Shown here piece after piece: positions 31,721 to 45,609 of a DNA stretch of 64,000 nucleotides (positions within the stretch are counted from its first letter, which is position 1; every line of letters begins with the position of its first letter). The translations under genes and the position numbers were made by a program. The notes beneath the pieces are model-generated. The model was not told the origin of the DNA, ran no database searches, and saw nothing but the letters and a program-made list of their open reading frames with translations. Source of the stretch: Collybia mongolica (lineage: Eukaryota > Basidiomycota > Agaricomycetes > Agaricales > Clitocybaceae); the NCBI GenBank assembly GCA_013420905.1, contig JAAXNY010000012.1, positions 558,001-622,000 on the forward strand, read 5' to 3'.

Positions 31721-34700
31721 AAGTAACGTTATCCACAAAAAAAAAAAGTGCCGTATCAATGTCAAAAACCTCGGAAATTAAGCAGAGTCAGAGATTCAGC
31801 GATGGATGGACATATGGGTCTGAACAAATCGTGTATAAAACGACAGTCAGTATGGATGAAGTAGATCAATGGAGATGCTGCATACCGATACTATTCCGAA
31901 CGATATTTATGTTAGACTTGTGACGGCGGTCGATTGTTGTCATACAAAGCACTTGCTCAATGTTTCCAGCTCTTCAAAAGTATCGCCTGGACGTCGATTT
32001 TCCAAATTAAATGTCACGTCCCGTTTGAGAAGCCCTATACTCCGGACATGAAAAAACCAGAAATGAAGTTGGGTCAATATCAAGGATCAAGCGACGAATT
32101 CGCATGTGGGGTCTGGAACTGTGAACAAGCCAGACAAAAAAGACGTCAGGATAGATGAGGATCGTGATCGACAGGGAGGATTACTACCACCGCCACATAC
32201 TATGTTATCGTTCCAACGACGCAGTACATTGAAGTATTTCATCTCCGTTGATTACTATCGTTCAAAGAACTTGCCAAATATTGCCAGCACTCCATGTCAC
32301 CTGGATAATAGATATCGTGATTCGTTCCAGCTCCCAAAGCACATGTCCTAGTTCTATTGGGATGAACATACGGGGAAGGGAACTCGTGACGCAAATCTCT
32401 TGGCGGACAGGACACGGGATGCCTCATCGTCAAAACGCAGAAAACGCTCCCCAGATTAACCTCGAAATAGGTATGAAGGAGCTTCTACCAGGACATGCCG
32501 CGTCATTGCGGTCCTGTCCTGCGGCTCCATACGCACGATGGCTTCAAGCTGGCACACGATTGTTCTGCTTCACGTCCACGATGTGTACTAGCCGTTCCGG
32601 GCAGCACACGGGGTAGTCGCGTCGAAGCGTGAAGCGAGCGAAGCTTGGGAGGGGGGGTCGTCCTGGCGAACGCCATGCCGACCGACAAGGCAGGCAACCC
32701 GTCGCACGCCGGACCGACAACCGTGCCCACGACACGAGGCGAGGTCATGCGCTCCCCCCCGCGAGCTTCGACTCCCGTACTTACATGCGTGCACAGAACG
32801 TGACCGTGCTGCTTGCTTCCCTAACACGCCGGATCCATCATTCATATCTATCTTTTTCATGATCGATTGGTGATTATTACAATGAATCATGATCACCATC
32901 GGATGATGGGGCACAGCTTTTTTTTGATGGGTCCAGGAAGCAGGAGCCCTACCTATGCCCAAGCTGGTTGAGGACGCGTGATAGGCGCTGGCCGTGACTC
33001 GGTTGCGGAGACAAAAAAACAGCGGCGTTCGATGTTGACTGGGTGAATGGAATCACGTTCGACCTGCGACGACTAACGACTAACGACTAAGGCGATGCAC
33101 GCTAGTCTTCGAATTCGGACGTGCCCCCTCTCTCGCTGTTTGCTTACATACGCCGGCGGGGACAGAACGGGCTGGCGTTGCTTCGATGCTAAGTCAGTAG
33201 GGACGATTTTGTTTCGTTTTTTCAAAACCCGACGACGTGGATTCGAATATTCTAGGGAAAGAAAAAAAGGGAGGACGAAAGGGGTTCAAGCTTCAGGAGG
33301 GTGGAGCAGCGATTGACGTTTTTTTAGGTTTCGGGTCCTCGGGCATGCTACACGAGGCTCCAAGGTGGGCGATGGGGGAGGATTATGGTTGTTTTTCTCT
33401 GAATCTGAAGTGTTGGGGTGGGTGCGACCAAGTACGTGTGTTGCAGCGTGCGTATACCGTTCGTTCGTTGTTCAGTTTTAGTGCGTGTTGCCGTCGGGAA
33501 TGTATGTTGCGATTCGTGCGTAATTACGAGTATAGGCTGCTCAGATACGTAACTGGACGCCCAGGCCCCCTTCGCTTACTCTTAAAAAAACATGACGGCA
33601 TCGCGGGTTGGGGGTACGTGGGGCCATGACCAACTCGTCGCAGCCCATCGTGGATGGCATTCGTGGATACTAGATACTAGATCCACGCTGAGGTGGGTCT
33701 CGTCATGTTTAAGGCGCTATTGGACACCTGACATGTTATTCCGACATTATGTTTACCCGTGTGTTCTTTTGCGTTCCATGGGCTCCTCCAGCCCTCCCGG
33801 CCGGACGTCACCTTGGCCTCGTTGTGGGGTTCTTTGTCGCTCCCTTGTGGACGCTGTGAGGGGCCTGCCTCGTGGTGGGACTCGTATGCGCCCCCAAGGG
33901 TCTTGGCGGGTGGCGCTAGGGACGGGTTTTGCCGACGTAGGAGCGGAGAGTGCGTGTGTATGTATGTACATAGGTGTAGGTGTAGGTGATTTGACGTATA
34001 CGGGCGCGGTGCTGTATGCTCAGAAATGGGCGGATTTGAAATAGATGGAACAACGCCTCGCTGAAACATCGTGTTTTTTAGCACTTTTCTATTGTTGTAT
34101 AGTCGTGGTCCGTGGTTGGAGGGGGAACAGAAACAAGCCCGGAGTAATGATCTCCATTGCGCGCGTGAAATGTGGTGCTGAGTCTTGGAGGGATCTTTGT
34201 TGATACATATCGTTAGGAAAAACAAGTATCACAGCGCGACAGCGAAGTTGAGATAAACCTGGGCCATCACCTGCTGTGTGATATATGTCGATGTCGATGT
34301 CGATGTCATGATATGTTTTACCAGCGGTGGGTTCGCTATTGCCCAATGGGACCGGATTTATTCGGTGTATTTATATCACAGTCAGCGCCTGGCACCGAGG
34401 GATGGAATACAACAATTTCAGGATTCAGGGAGCACTGGGGAGCAGGTATCTGATAGAAGAGTGCTGTAGGTTAACAGCGTGGTATTCCCTGGGGGCAGAA
34501 TCATCGTGACGGTCAAAAACAGCTTCGACTCCAGCGCCCAATGGAGGAGCTCTTCTCCGGCCGAGAAGACGGGAGCGTGTTCTCTTCAGCCTAATCTATT
34601 CCAAGAGTGACGTCGGGGATATCGTCTTTTTTGTTTGGTTCTCACATCGGCCGTACGCATTTCTAGGGTCTTCTGGAACGGTCGCTGGCGAGCTCGAGGC

Positions 34701-35587
34701 GTATCAGATCCAGACGCCGTCCACGCTGTGACTGAGACGAGGGTCGTCATACTAGGAATCAGGATGGGTGCGGTTTAGGGGGGGGGGCAGGAAAAAATGG
34801 GATACGGGCGACAATCATGCCTCATCATAGCGGCTGTGATGTTTCTGAATCATATCAGAGGTTTGAAACCTAGGATGTGGGTAAATGGCCTATACCCTTT
34901 TTTTAACCGCTCCCACCCCCCGTCACCGGATCGGAGTAGCAGATTAAGATAATCACCATACACACTTGTCGGCAGCAGTACGGTATGAATTCTTAAGCCG
35001 GCTTCGGGGACCCGTTCATACAGTTTTTCCCTGCACAGCCTTCTGAATGCTCCTTCGTTCTCACCAGGCTTGTCCCTTGACTTGGACTATGTAGAGGCGT
35101 CGTTGAGACGGCCTGGATGGATATAAACCGAGTTTTGTCGAAACAAGGTTGGCCTGGGGACCTAGCTGGAAATGTCGTTTGATTGCACAGCATGTTAATA
35201 AGATTGTTGATGAAGGGATCGATATGGATCGATTGAGGAGTAGAGCTGACACGAGTTTTGCCTCGAGGCTCATTTTGTTCCTGTGGTGCGATGATTGGCG
35301 CTGATAAGCTGAGGTAATAAAGTTGGCATGTGGCAGAGAGGCGTGGTCACCGGCTGTTAATGTGGAGACAACTCCTCCATCCTTCCCCCATCGTCGCCCC
35401 TACTCATTCTTGCTTTTGTATAATGCCCTTTTTCGTCCTTGGATAAACATCGCTGTGCGTTCCGACCCCTTGTCGCTATTTTTTTTCTTTTTTCTTTTTT
35501 TCGGCTCTGCTGGTTCGAAAAATGGTTGGGGTCTTTGTCTGACGTTTTCGTTTTATTTTTCTCCGCACAGGCTTGCTTTTTACTGCT
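31721..35587. other. Gene-poor stretch of nearly 4 kb
   Basis: No gene that I can support. Frames up to 182 codons exist (for example 33,677-34,225 minus) but lack domains and splice logic. Noted pieces: a short CGACTAA tandem at about 33,067-33,090, a GATGTC hexamer run at about 34,287-34,310, a G-run at about 34,780 and a T/C-rich tract at 35,478-35,500. The last 120 bases look like a 5' leader intron of the next gene (acceptor CCGCACAG near 35,570). Confidence 0.5.
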
Positions 35588-37546
35588 ATGGTCTTCATCA
35601 ATGTTCCAAGGGTCTCTATGGACTCTTCCCAGTATTCCTACCACCCCCCGCATGCAACAACACCGATTTTCCACTATCCAGGGGAGCCGTCTACTTCAAC
35701 CGCACCGTTCGACCCCACAGGGCACCATTGTACTATAGGCCCAGCATACTTCAACAACGATACTTTCACGAAAAAAACAAGCACGCAGGAGTTCCAACAC
35801 GACACCGTGCCCGGCTACCCGTCGCCCCCACCCACGAGTTCCCAGCCGAAGCGGAGCGTACCCCTTCCCAGTCTAACCGCGAACGGGGAGATGGCGTGTT
35901 GTGTCCCGCATTCGCGGCATTTTGGGGGGATCCTCGACTCGCCCATTGTGGTCAAGCACGAGGCGTTGGGGTGTCACGCACCGCTCTCGCCTCCCCCGAC
36001 CATCCCTACTCCGACGCAGGCCCTGCCACCAGCCGATGATATGCTTCCTTCCATATCTGAACAAGAAGATTATGACGAGGCGTTTCCGGGGCTCCCATCT
36101 CCATCAAGATCACCGATTCAAGAAGGGGACGGAGACGGAACACAGCACTTGCTCTCGCCTTTGTCCCCAGATTGGGTCCCGAACCAGATATCGTCCGACA
36201 TGCCTTTGTCACACCTCACGGATGACTGTGTCCTGCTCCACAGAAACCCCCACGGCCTCCCCCGGACGTTCGACTACTTTCCAGACCCGTTCAGTCGGCT
36301 TCCTCCGTACTCGTCTTCTCGACCCGCGCTGTCACTGCTCGACATCCCGAGCACGCCATACCACTCGGAGAGCTCCTGGGACGAGCCACTCTCCTCGCTC
36401 ATGAGCGACTTTGACGACGACGACTCCGCGCCCTCTACCCCGCTCTCCGCCCCCCAATCCCCACTCCTGCAGAAAATCTCCCTCGAGCCAGAGGACATCT
36501 TCGCCGACCGCTTCCCCGAGGACAAACACGAGCACCCCTTCATCCCATACCCCAGCCCCCCGGAGGTGCACCACCTCCACTTCCTGCAGTACGACGACGA
36601 CGACATCCCCGACACACGCACCTCGCCCTCCTCGCCCTCCCTCCGGTCCTTCTCCAGCCTCCCCGAGCTCGACGACGCAGACGACGATGACGCCGACGCC
36701 GACGACTCCGAGCTCGGCCTCCTGCGCGCGCCCTCCCTACCACCCCCCTCCCCCGGCTCCACACTCCTCGCCCTGCCTGGCGCAGACCCCGACGACGAGC
36801 TCCTCCCCGCACACCTCGCGCCCCCGGGTTTCATCCCCCCCGGCGCGGACCCCGTCCCTGCGACGCCGCTGCACCACGGCCACGGCCAAGGGCGGAGCCT
36901 CCTCCTGCTGGACGACCCGAACGACGTGCCGCCGCCGCGCTCGCCGTCGCCCGAGAACTTCCACCTCGACCCCGCGCTGCTCGAGCACTGCGCGGACCCT
37001 GAGGTGCGGCCGCTGTACGATATGCGCAGGAGGGCACAGGCGGCGGAGCGTGCGGCGCGCCAGCTGGAGGCGCGTATGTTGGAGGAGGGGGCGGTGCGGG
37101 TGCGCTGGGAGGCGAGGAGGGCGAGGAAGCGCGAGAAGGAGAGGGGCGGGGAGATTGCGGCGATGTTGAGGCTGAAGTTGACGGAGGGGGGGTGTTTGGA
37201 TGGGGGGGAGCTGGAGGGGCAGACGTTGTCGAAGGGGAGTGCGATCAGGAGCATGGCACACCTGGTGGCGAAGATGCTGCTCCGACGCGGGGACACGGCG
37301 CGCTCACTTGCGGATAGGAAGACGCCGGGCTACGAGATGCGGGAGCTGCGCTCGCCGTTGTCGAGGAGCACCGTGCGGGCCTGTGAGGGCGGGGGAGAGG
37401 ACGAGGAAGGGGCGGGGATGGACATGGATGTCGATGTCGATGTCGATGCGGGGGATGATGATGACGACGACGACGGGTGGCCGCCTGTGCCGTGGCCGAT
37501 GGACCCGATGGACGTCGATAAGGACGGGTATCAGATACCGGGCTGA
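35588..37546 (+). CDS. Large disordered Pro/Ser/Asp-rich protein, unknown function
   Basis: A single open frame of about 650 residues. I start it at the ATG at 35,588 (MVFINVPRVSMDSS); an ATG ten codons later (MDSSQYSYHPPH) is equally possible. The first 450 residues are Pro/Ser-rich with short acidic runs, with no folded domain apparent. Around residues 475-540 is a charged, Ala/Arg/Glu-rich helix (RRRAQAAERAARQLEARM) that could form a coiled coil, followed by SKGSAIRSMAHLVAKMLLRRG, a second helix. The C-terminus is extremely acidic, with alternating Asp-Val and a run of seven Asp, then WPPVPWPMDPMDVD. Codon third positions are strongly G/C. A nuclear or scaffold role would fit the composition but is a guess. 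I do not recognise a family. Confidence 0.75.
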   Translation: MVFINVPRVSMDSSQYSYHPPHATTPIFHYPGEPSTSTAPFDPTGHHCTIGPAYFNNDTFTKKTSTQEFQHDTVPGYPSPPPTSSQPKRSVPLPSLTANGEMACCVPHSRHFGGILDSPIVVKHEALGCHAPLSPPPTIPTPTQALPPADDMLPSISEQEDYDEAFPGLPSPSRSPIQEGDGDGTQHLLSPLSPDWVPNQISSDMPLSHLTDDCVLLHRNPHGLPRTFDYFPDPFSRLPPYSSSRPALSLLDIPSTPYHSESSWDEPLSSLMSDFDDDDSAPSTPLSAPQSPLLQKISLEPEDIFADRFPEDKHEHPFIPYPSPPEVHHLHFLQYDDDDIPDTRTSPSSPSLRSFSSLPELDDADDDDADADDSELGLLRAPSLPPPSPGSTLLALPGADPDDELLPAHLAPPGFIPPGADPVPATPLHHGHGQGRSLLLLDDPNDVPPPRSPSPENFHLDPALLEHCADPEVRPLYDMRRRAQAAERAARQLEARMLEEGAVRVRWEARRARKREKERGGEIAAMLRLKLTEGGCLDGGELEGQTLSKGSAIRSMAHLVAKMLLRRGDTARSLADRKTPGYEMRELRSPLSRSTVRACEGGGEDEEGAGMDMDVDVDVDAGDDDDDDDGWPPVPWPMDPMDVDKDGYQIPG

Positions 37547-37952
37547 TGAGTCGTAATAATTTATCTTTTTTGGATCTTTTCCTCTGGGCGAAGACAGAAG
37601 AAGAAGCGGAGGCCGGGCGTGTGTAAGAGAGGGGTATGATTTATGATTAGTGGACTGGGGAAGAAAAAAACTTTCGCAAGAGCTGGGACGTCTGTGTTTT
37701 TGTGGGGTTTTTTTTTCTTTGTTCAGGCCTGTACCATCACCTCCCCCCCCTCGTTTCCGTTCCCGAGACGTATTGTCGTTTCTCAATTTTTTTTTTTTTC
37801 ATATATACCATGTACTTGTACAATACCATTTCGTAAAGAGAAGAATTTTTACAGACTTTTATGCTTTGTGTCGATGTGAGTGAGGTACAGAAGGATTAAT
37901 TATACAGTTAAGTTTACGTATGGTATGAGGGCGGGGGTATGACGAGATCCAA
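37547..37952. other. Convergent 3' flank
   Basis: Intergenic 406 bp between two converging genes. T-rich and C-rich runs (37,707-37,800) probably belong to 3' UTRs. No gene. Confidence 0.5.
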
Positions 37953-39551
37953 TTAACTAGACGACAGCTCATTCGAAACCGAATCACGCACCCGCCTGCC
38001 CGCCTCTTCCACATGCCCCAGCTGCGCCGACGCCTGGTGCGACAGCGTGCTCTCACCCGACGGCGTGTGCGGCTGCAGCTCGTCCTGGCTCACCCCGCGG
38101 TATTCCAGCGCATACGCCCGGCACGCCTCCCTGCTCCTCTCCAGCTCCGGATCCTGATACTCCAGCGCAAAGATCCCAAACCCCGGAAAGTTGTACTCCA
38201 ACAACCCCTTCAGCTCCGGCAGCATCCCCGGGTCCGGCGAGTACGTCCCCGAGTTGTTATCAATGACAAACTCCCACTGCACCTCGTCGTCGCGCACGCT
38301 GTCCCGGAAATTCTCCCACCCGCCCCGGGGGCGCGGGTGGAACTCGCCGCTGTAGCGTACGGACTCGGCGCAGTTGCTGTGCAGCGCGTGCTTCGACGCA
38401 AAGTCGACGAAGAACGCGGCGCCCGTCTCTGAGAAGCGGAATGAGTCGTCCTCGGCGGAGAGGATGTAGGTGTACACTGCGGGCTTGATGCGGTGTGCGA
38501 ACTGTGCGCCGTCCGGCGCGCCGGGGCGGCTGCGCCCCCCGTGGAGGATGGCGTGCACGTCCGCGGGGGCGGCGACGACGCCGAAGCCGTTGCGGGCGGA
38601 GCGCGCGTAGAGCATGCGGTGCCCCGCTTGGATGCCGGAGCGCACGGCGAGGGCGGTGGGGCCGCCCTGGAAGATGGACTGCGCGGCTTTGTAGTGCGCG
38701 TTCCAGGGCTGGAAGGTGTTGCGGAAGAAGAGGGGGACGCCCTTAAGGTACATCTTCCAGGTGGAGTAGAGCCGTGCGTCGTCGAGGTTTGTGAGGCGCC
38801 CGACGGTGGGGGAGAAGTGGCGCGAGTAGCGGACGGGCCCGTCGAAGAGGTAGGGGAAGCGGATGGGGTTCTTGTCTTTGGCGGGCTGGCTTTCGATCTG
38901 CGGGGGTGGGATTGAGGGGTGTTTTTTTTTGGTAGGTTGTGGGCGGGGGGTGGGTACGCACGTTTAGCCAGAAGGTGCCCCTGTCGCGCCGGAATAGCGG
39001 CCCCTCGATCTCGGCCTCCTTCGCTCCTGCTGCGATGCTCGTCTTGAATTTCCCGATGTAGTCGTCGGTCGGGGCGCCGTCGTCCTTGTCGAGCACTTGT
39101 ACGTGGAGGTCGGCGTCCGCGGGGACGTTCTTGATCCGCCAGACCTCATTCCAGACGGGTTTGAGCGAGTTTGATATGACCTTGGAGCTATGGGAAAGAT
39201 CAGATAATTAACCGCTGTATAGGTCATTGAGGGAAGTAATCGTACACGAAAGTGATCTGTTCGTCGACGTTGGCGACGAAATAGGGATCGGCAGTGCCGA
39301 CGACGTCCATCCGCGGTAACCCCGATGCGCCAATGAACTGTCGAGGAGTGGATGTGACGATCAGCACCGCCCGCCCATGAACGACTTTTCGAACTCACTT
39401 GTATTTGGATATCGACGAACGGGATCTCCCCGAGCTTTGCCTTTGCGAGGGACTTTGTGACGGATGCCATGTCGTGGGCGTTGCTCTTTGCGTTCTGGAC
39501 GGCCTCGACGATGCGGGACACGCTCAATGGGTTTCGACGGCCGCCTGGCAT
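37953..39551 (-). CDS. C2-domain protein with a long uncharacterised C-terminal domain
   Basis: Four exons (high to low): 39551-39399, 39337-39246, 39187-38962, 38897-37953; 471 aa. The N-terminus MPGGRRNPLSVSRIVEAV is helical. Residues about 45-155 form a C2 domain: VDIQIQFIGASGLPRMD, GTADPYFVANV, SNSLKPVWNEVWRI, LHVQVLDKDDG and DDYIGKFK. Asp residues at the calcium-loop positions are present (DVVGTADPY, DKDDGAPTDD), so Ca2+-dependent lipid binding is likely. The C-terminal 315 residues contain FPYLFDGPVRYSRHFSPTVG, LYSTWKMYLKGVPLFF, VYTYILSAEDDSFRFSETG and VQWEFVIDNNSGTYSPD. I know this arrangement as a recurring fungal one but know no function. The exon 2 donor must be GTACGA to keep frame. 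Confidence 0.82.
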
Positions 39552-40337
39552 TGCGTCGTGCGATGGGGAGGGGTTCGGCGGTTGCTTGGGATGGGTGATT
39601 TTGAGGTGTGGTGGTCTTGTATTTGAGTGTGGGTACTGGGATTGGCTATGGGCACAGCTTGGTTTTGAAGAGATTTTAGGTGGTGTGGCTGTGATTCGAT
39701 GATGCAAAAAGGAGGGGCGGGTCCTAAAAATAGCGGAAATAAGCCGCAAACTTCAAAAGTTTTATGATTAGTCTAGGGTAAGAGCATGAATATGGTGCAT
39801 TGTAGGAGAAAAGAGGGGAGGTCGGGCAGAACAGGGTGTACTCGGGGGTCCTTAGACTAGGGCAAGGGCTTCTAGCAGGCGAGATCAACGTAAGGTGCCT
39901 CGGTACGTCGTCTGAACACAATTCTTTCTTCATTTCTCTGGCTAACTCTCGTAGCCTCACTCCGAGTTGATTTTTACTATCATCCATTTCGCCTCGCCGC
40001 CTCCTTAAATCCGGCGGACTCCTGCACCGCAGTCGTCTGACGTCCGACAGGGAATGTTACATGTATGTATTTAGTCCGGTATTCAAGACTGACAGGTTTG
40101 AGAAAGTTTGCTTGCTATTAGCACGGGTATTGTACAACTACCAGTTTCGATTATTGATTACGCATACACCTAGGGGATGTAGTCGGGTTAAGCGAAAAGC
40201 ACCCATAGCGGCACATCTACCACGGCCCCAGGTTCCTACGAGCTGAGCGTGGTGGTAACGACGTTCGTAATTGTACGCCGACGATCCTTTATAGGACTCT
40301 GCAGTACACTCATGCCAGGCAACTCGCCCAGTGAGTA
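39552..40337. other. Intergenic stretch
   Basis: Contains the likely promoter of the C2-domain gene. One open frame at 39,724-39,987 (minus) starts MDDSKNQLGVRLRELAREMKK, which looks helical and protein-like for 30 residues, then becomes ordinary noncoding-like sequence. It might be a first exon of an unrecognised small gene. Not called as a gene. Confidence 0.4.
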
Positions 40338-41949
40338 TTAGTCAAAGAAAATGACGCTGACACTAATGTCATCTCTGCGGACCGAAATAACAGTCAGTCA
40401 AAAGAGCATGTCAGGCACAGTGCAAGCCTCACCTGAAACGCCTTGCCCTAGGCGGCGTAAGCGCGAGTAACGCACCCGTCAAGTCCCGATTAGCACCCCC
40501 CAGCGCGTTCCGGGCCAAGTGCACAGAGGCGTTATCGTCCACATTCAAGAAGCGCTTCGCCGCTCGCCAGTACTTGTACCGAACAGTGTCGTCCTCCTTC
40601 AACTCCACCGGGAGCTCGTCCCGCTCCACGGGCTTCGCATTCGGGTGAACAGGGCGGCGGGGGTCGTGCGTCACCGGCTTGCGCTGCTCGCGCGCGAGCT
40701 TGTTCGTGCCTAACCACAGCCCCACCAGCCCCACCGCCTCCTCGCTCGTGAGGCACTCCCACAGGCCGTCCGAGGCCATGATCAGAAAGTCGCCCTTGCG
40801 GATCTGCGTCGTCGTGATCTCGGGCTCGGCAGTGAAGTACGGCGGCGTCTTGACATTCACATACGAGCGGTCCCCCAAACACTCCATCCGCACACGCTCC
40901 TGGTCCTCCAAGCTCCACTTCGTCATCGCGTCCCCAAAGGCGCGCGACATCCCCCAGCCCAGGACGCGCCCCTTCTCCGCGATGACCTCCCCAGGGTGCG
41001 CCGCGCTAATGCGTGCCACCTCTGCGGCGTTGTGCGCGTTCTGGTCCCGCGACAGCACGTGCACCTCGTATCGCTGCCCGCCCGGCGCGCGCACGTCGGG
41101 CACGCGGCGTCCGAGGATGGCGCGGGAGTCGCCGGTGAGGGCGACGCGGAGTTGGCGCGTTGCGTGCTCGTACACGCCGAGGAGCGCGCAGGCGCCTGCC
41201 TGTGCGGGGGCGAGGGCGCGCACGGTGTCGGCGTCGGCGCTGAGGGGAGCGGGGCGCGCGAGGACGGCGTGTAGTGCTTCGGTGACGATGGTGTGGTCGA
41301 CGGCGAGGAAGGCGGATTTGATGGCGCTGTCGATGGCGGCGTCGGTGGGGCGTGCGGGGGCGGGGGTGCTGCCGAGCTCGGCGTGCTCGTGCGGGGCGTC
41401 GGTGTCGGTGTCGGTGGTGGTGGAGGTGAAGAGGTGGTCGAGTGCTTGGAGGACGGCGGTGGGGAGGGAGAGGGAGAGAACGCTGCTGGTGGCGGGACCG
41501 TTGTGCCCGTCGAAGATCCCGCAGATGGTGGCGTGGTCGGCGAGCGCGACGGAGATGAAGTCTTCGGAGGGGGAGTTGCTGCGGGGGTGCGTGCGGGGTT
41601 AGACGGGGTGCGGTTGGGGGGGGGGGGGGCTTTAGGGACATGGAACGTACCTTTGGATGATGACGGACTCGATGCGGGCGATGCCGGTCTCTTCGGGGGG
41701 AATTTCGGCCATGGAGTTCCAGGTGAGGAGGTAGTCGGTGGACAGGGCATCGTGTGAGAACCAGGGCGTGGTTTGCTTGGTTGCGGCGGTGACTTCGACG
41801 ACGTCTGCGTGGATCGTGGCTTTGGTGGTTGTGTAGTATGCTATGGCAGAGGCGCTACCGCCGAGGAGGAGGGGTTTTGTCCATCTGCGCCGCGAGAGGG
41901 CTATCGTCGACTGGAGGCGCGTTGTGGATCTTGCGAAGTGTCGGAACAT
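40338..41949 (-). CDS. PTC5: PP2C-type protein phosphatase, mitochondrial (PTC5/PDP type)
   Basis: Mg2+/Mn2+-dependent Ser/Thr phosphatase resembling yeast Ptc5 and the pyruvate dehydrogenase phosphatases. These dephosphorylate and activate the E1 subunit in mitochondria. Exons (high to low): 41949-41651, 41578-40433, 40374-40338; 493 aa. The N-terminus MFRHFARSTTRLQSTIALSRRR is Arg-rich and Asp/Glu-free, a mitochondrial presequence, followed by a hydrophobic stretch (LLLGGSASAIAYY). PP2C motifs: GIFDGHNG at about 120-127, LTGDSRAILG, GWGMSRAFGD and IMASDGLWECLT. The last exon is only 37 nt; without it the frame ends at a TGA directly after a perfect CAG/GTGAGG donor. With it the protein ends RDDISVSVIFFD, the usual final metal-binding strand. 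The interior has extremely G/C-rich third positions. Confidence 0.88.
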
Positions 41950-42674
41950 GGGAGCTCACTTGGAGGGATATGAGCGTGTTAGGCAATGTACTGTGATGTT
42001 TGGGCACTCACGTTTTTGTGGGTTTAACGATCCTCGGTTGCTCCTCCCTTAACAGAGGTTATATATAGGCAGCAAAGATTGGCTGGTTCGTGTCTAAGCG
42101 TGTGCGATAAGTGCTGCTCGTGCTCTTATGATACGAACTGATTATACGTACTCTAATCTCTATATCCACAATCCTCGAGGTTCAGAATAAGCGCGTCCTC
42201 CAAGGTGCTGCCCCAGTTGATTTGAGCGCTAATAACAGACTTGCTGGCATGACGGTTCAACGTCAAGCAACGTTAAAGTCACATGATACCCACCTCGGTT
42301 CAGTCGAGGGGGTCGATAAAACTGCGATCCCTGGGTTATCCAGCCTTTTCGTCCGATATAAGCTACACCATAACTCACCAAGACGGACTTGAGAGAGATT
42401 TGGCGATGTCAGTGCGCAAATTTAATACGGGTAAGCCCTCCCAAAAACTCAGCCACCGCACGAGCCACCCCAAATATACACTAACAAATACGGGGGTGGG
42501 GGGAAACTCATCAGGACGCCTGAATCAGCGCACCGCCGCTCCTCACAACCTCCATCAAGCTCGCTGATCACCAGCGAAAACCCAAGCCTCTCCCCCTTTT
42601 TTTTTCTTCCTTTTCTCCTACTTTCTTTCCTTGATCGTGCGGTGCCCCGTAACCCCCATACCTTTTTCATAAAA
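41950..42674. other. Divergent promoter region
   Basis: 725 bp between the start codons of the phosphatase (minus) and the Prp4 kinase (plus). It should hold both promoters. A pyrimidine-rich tract just before the kinase ATG (about 42,590-42,635) is typical of fungal leaders. No gene. Confidence 0.5.
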
Positions 42675-45264
<2,590 letters not shown>

Positions 45265-45609
45265 AGAGGAAGAGGGAAGTTTTTAGTTCACTTTCATGGA
45301 CGCACCCGGTAGAAGGCCCCCGTTCGGGCGAGTGTCTTCTTATTCTCATGTTCCCGCGCTGTATTCGCAGATCTGTATCCATACGCCTCTAGCTCAGAAT
45401 TTGGTGACCTAATCAAATCAAGAACTTGTTTTCGTTTCGGCACTGTTCTCGGCAAATCGGACTTACTCGTCTCCATGCTGCATGGCGCTCCCACCTGGTT
45501 GTCATACGGTTGATAAGGCAGAAGGTGGGGGTGGGGTTGGGGTTCTGTCTGACGCTTTTTTGTTCTTTTGTTCTTTGTTCTTTGTTCCCCAAGTGACGCG
45601 GTCTGGGAT
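45265..45609. other. Short intergenic stretch
   Basis: 345 bp between the Prp4 kinase and the next gene on the same strand. A run of TTTGTTCTTTGTTC repeats lies at 45,560-45,588 just upstream of the next start. No gene. Confidence 0.5.

Noticed and set aside
33592..34225. Overlapping frames of 150 and 182 codons on both strands
   Set aside because: Composition is not protein-like, there are no domains and no splice-supported extension.
36274..37296. 340-codon open frame antisense to the disordered acidic protein
   Set aside because: The sense frame has biased, protein-like composition. The antisense frame is Ser/Gly/Arg-rich, as expected from G/C-rich third positions, and has no start context or domain.
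40923..41750. Long Pro/Ser/Thr-rich and Arg-rich open frames over the PP2C gene
   Set aside because: They are alternative frames of a high-GC coding exon; the PP2C frame carries all catalytic motifs.
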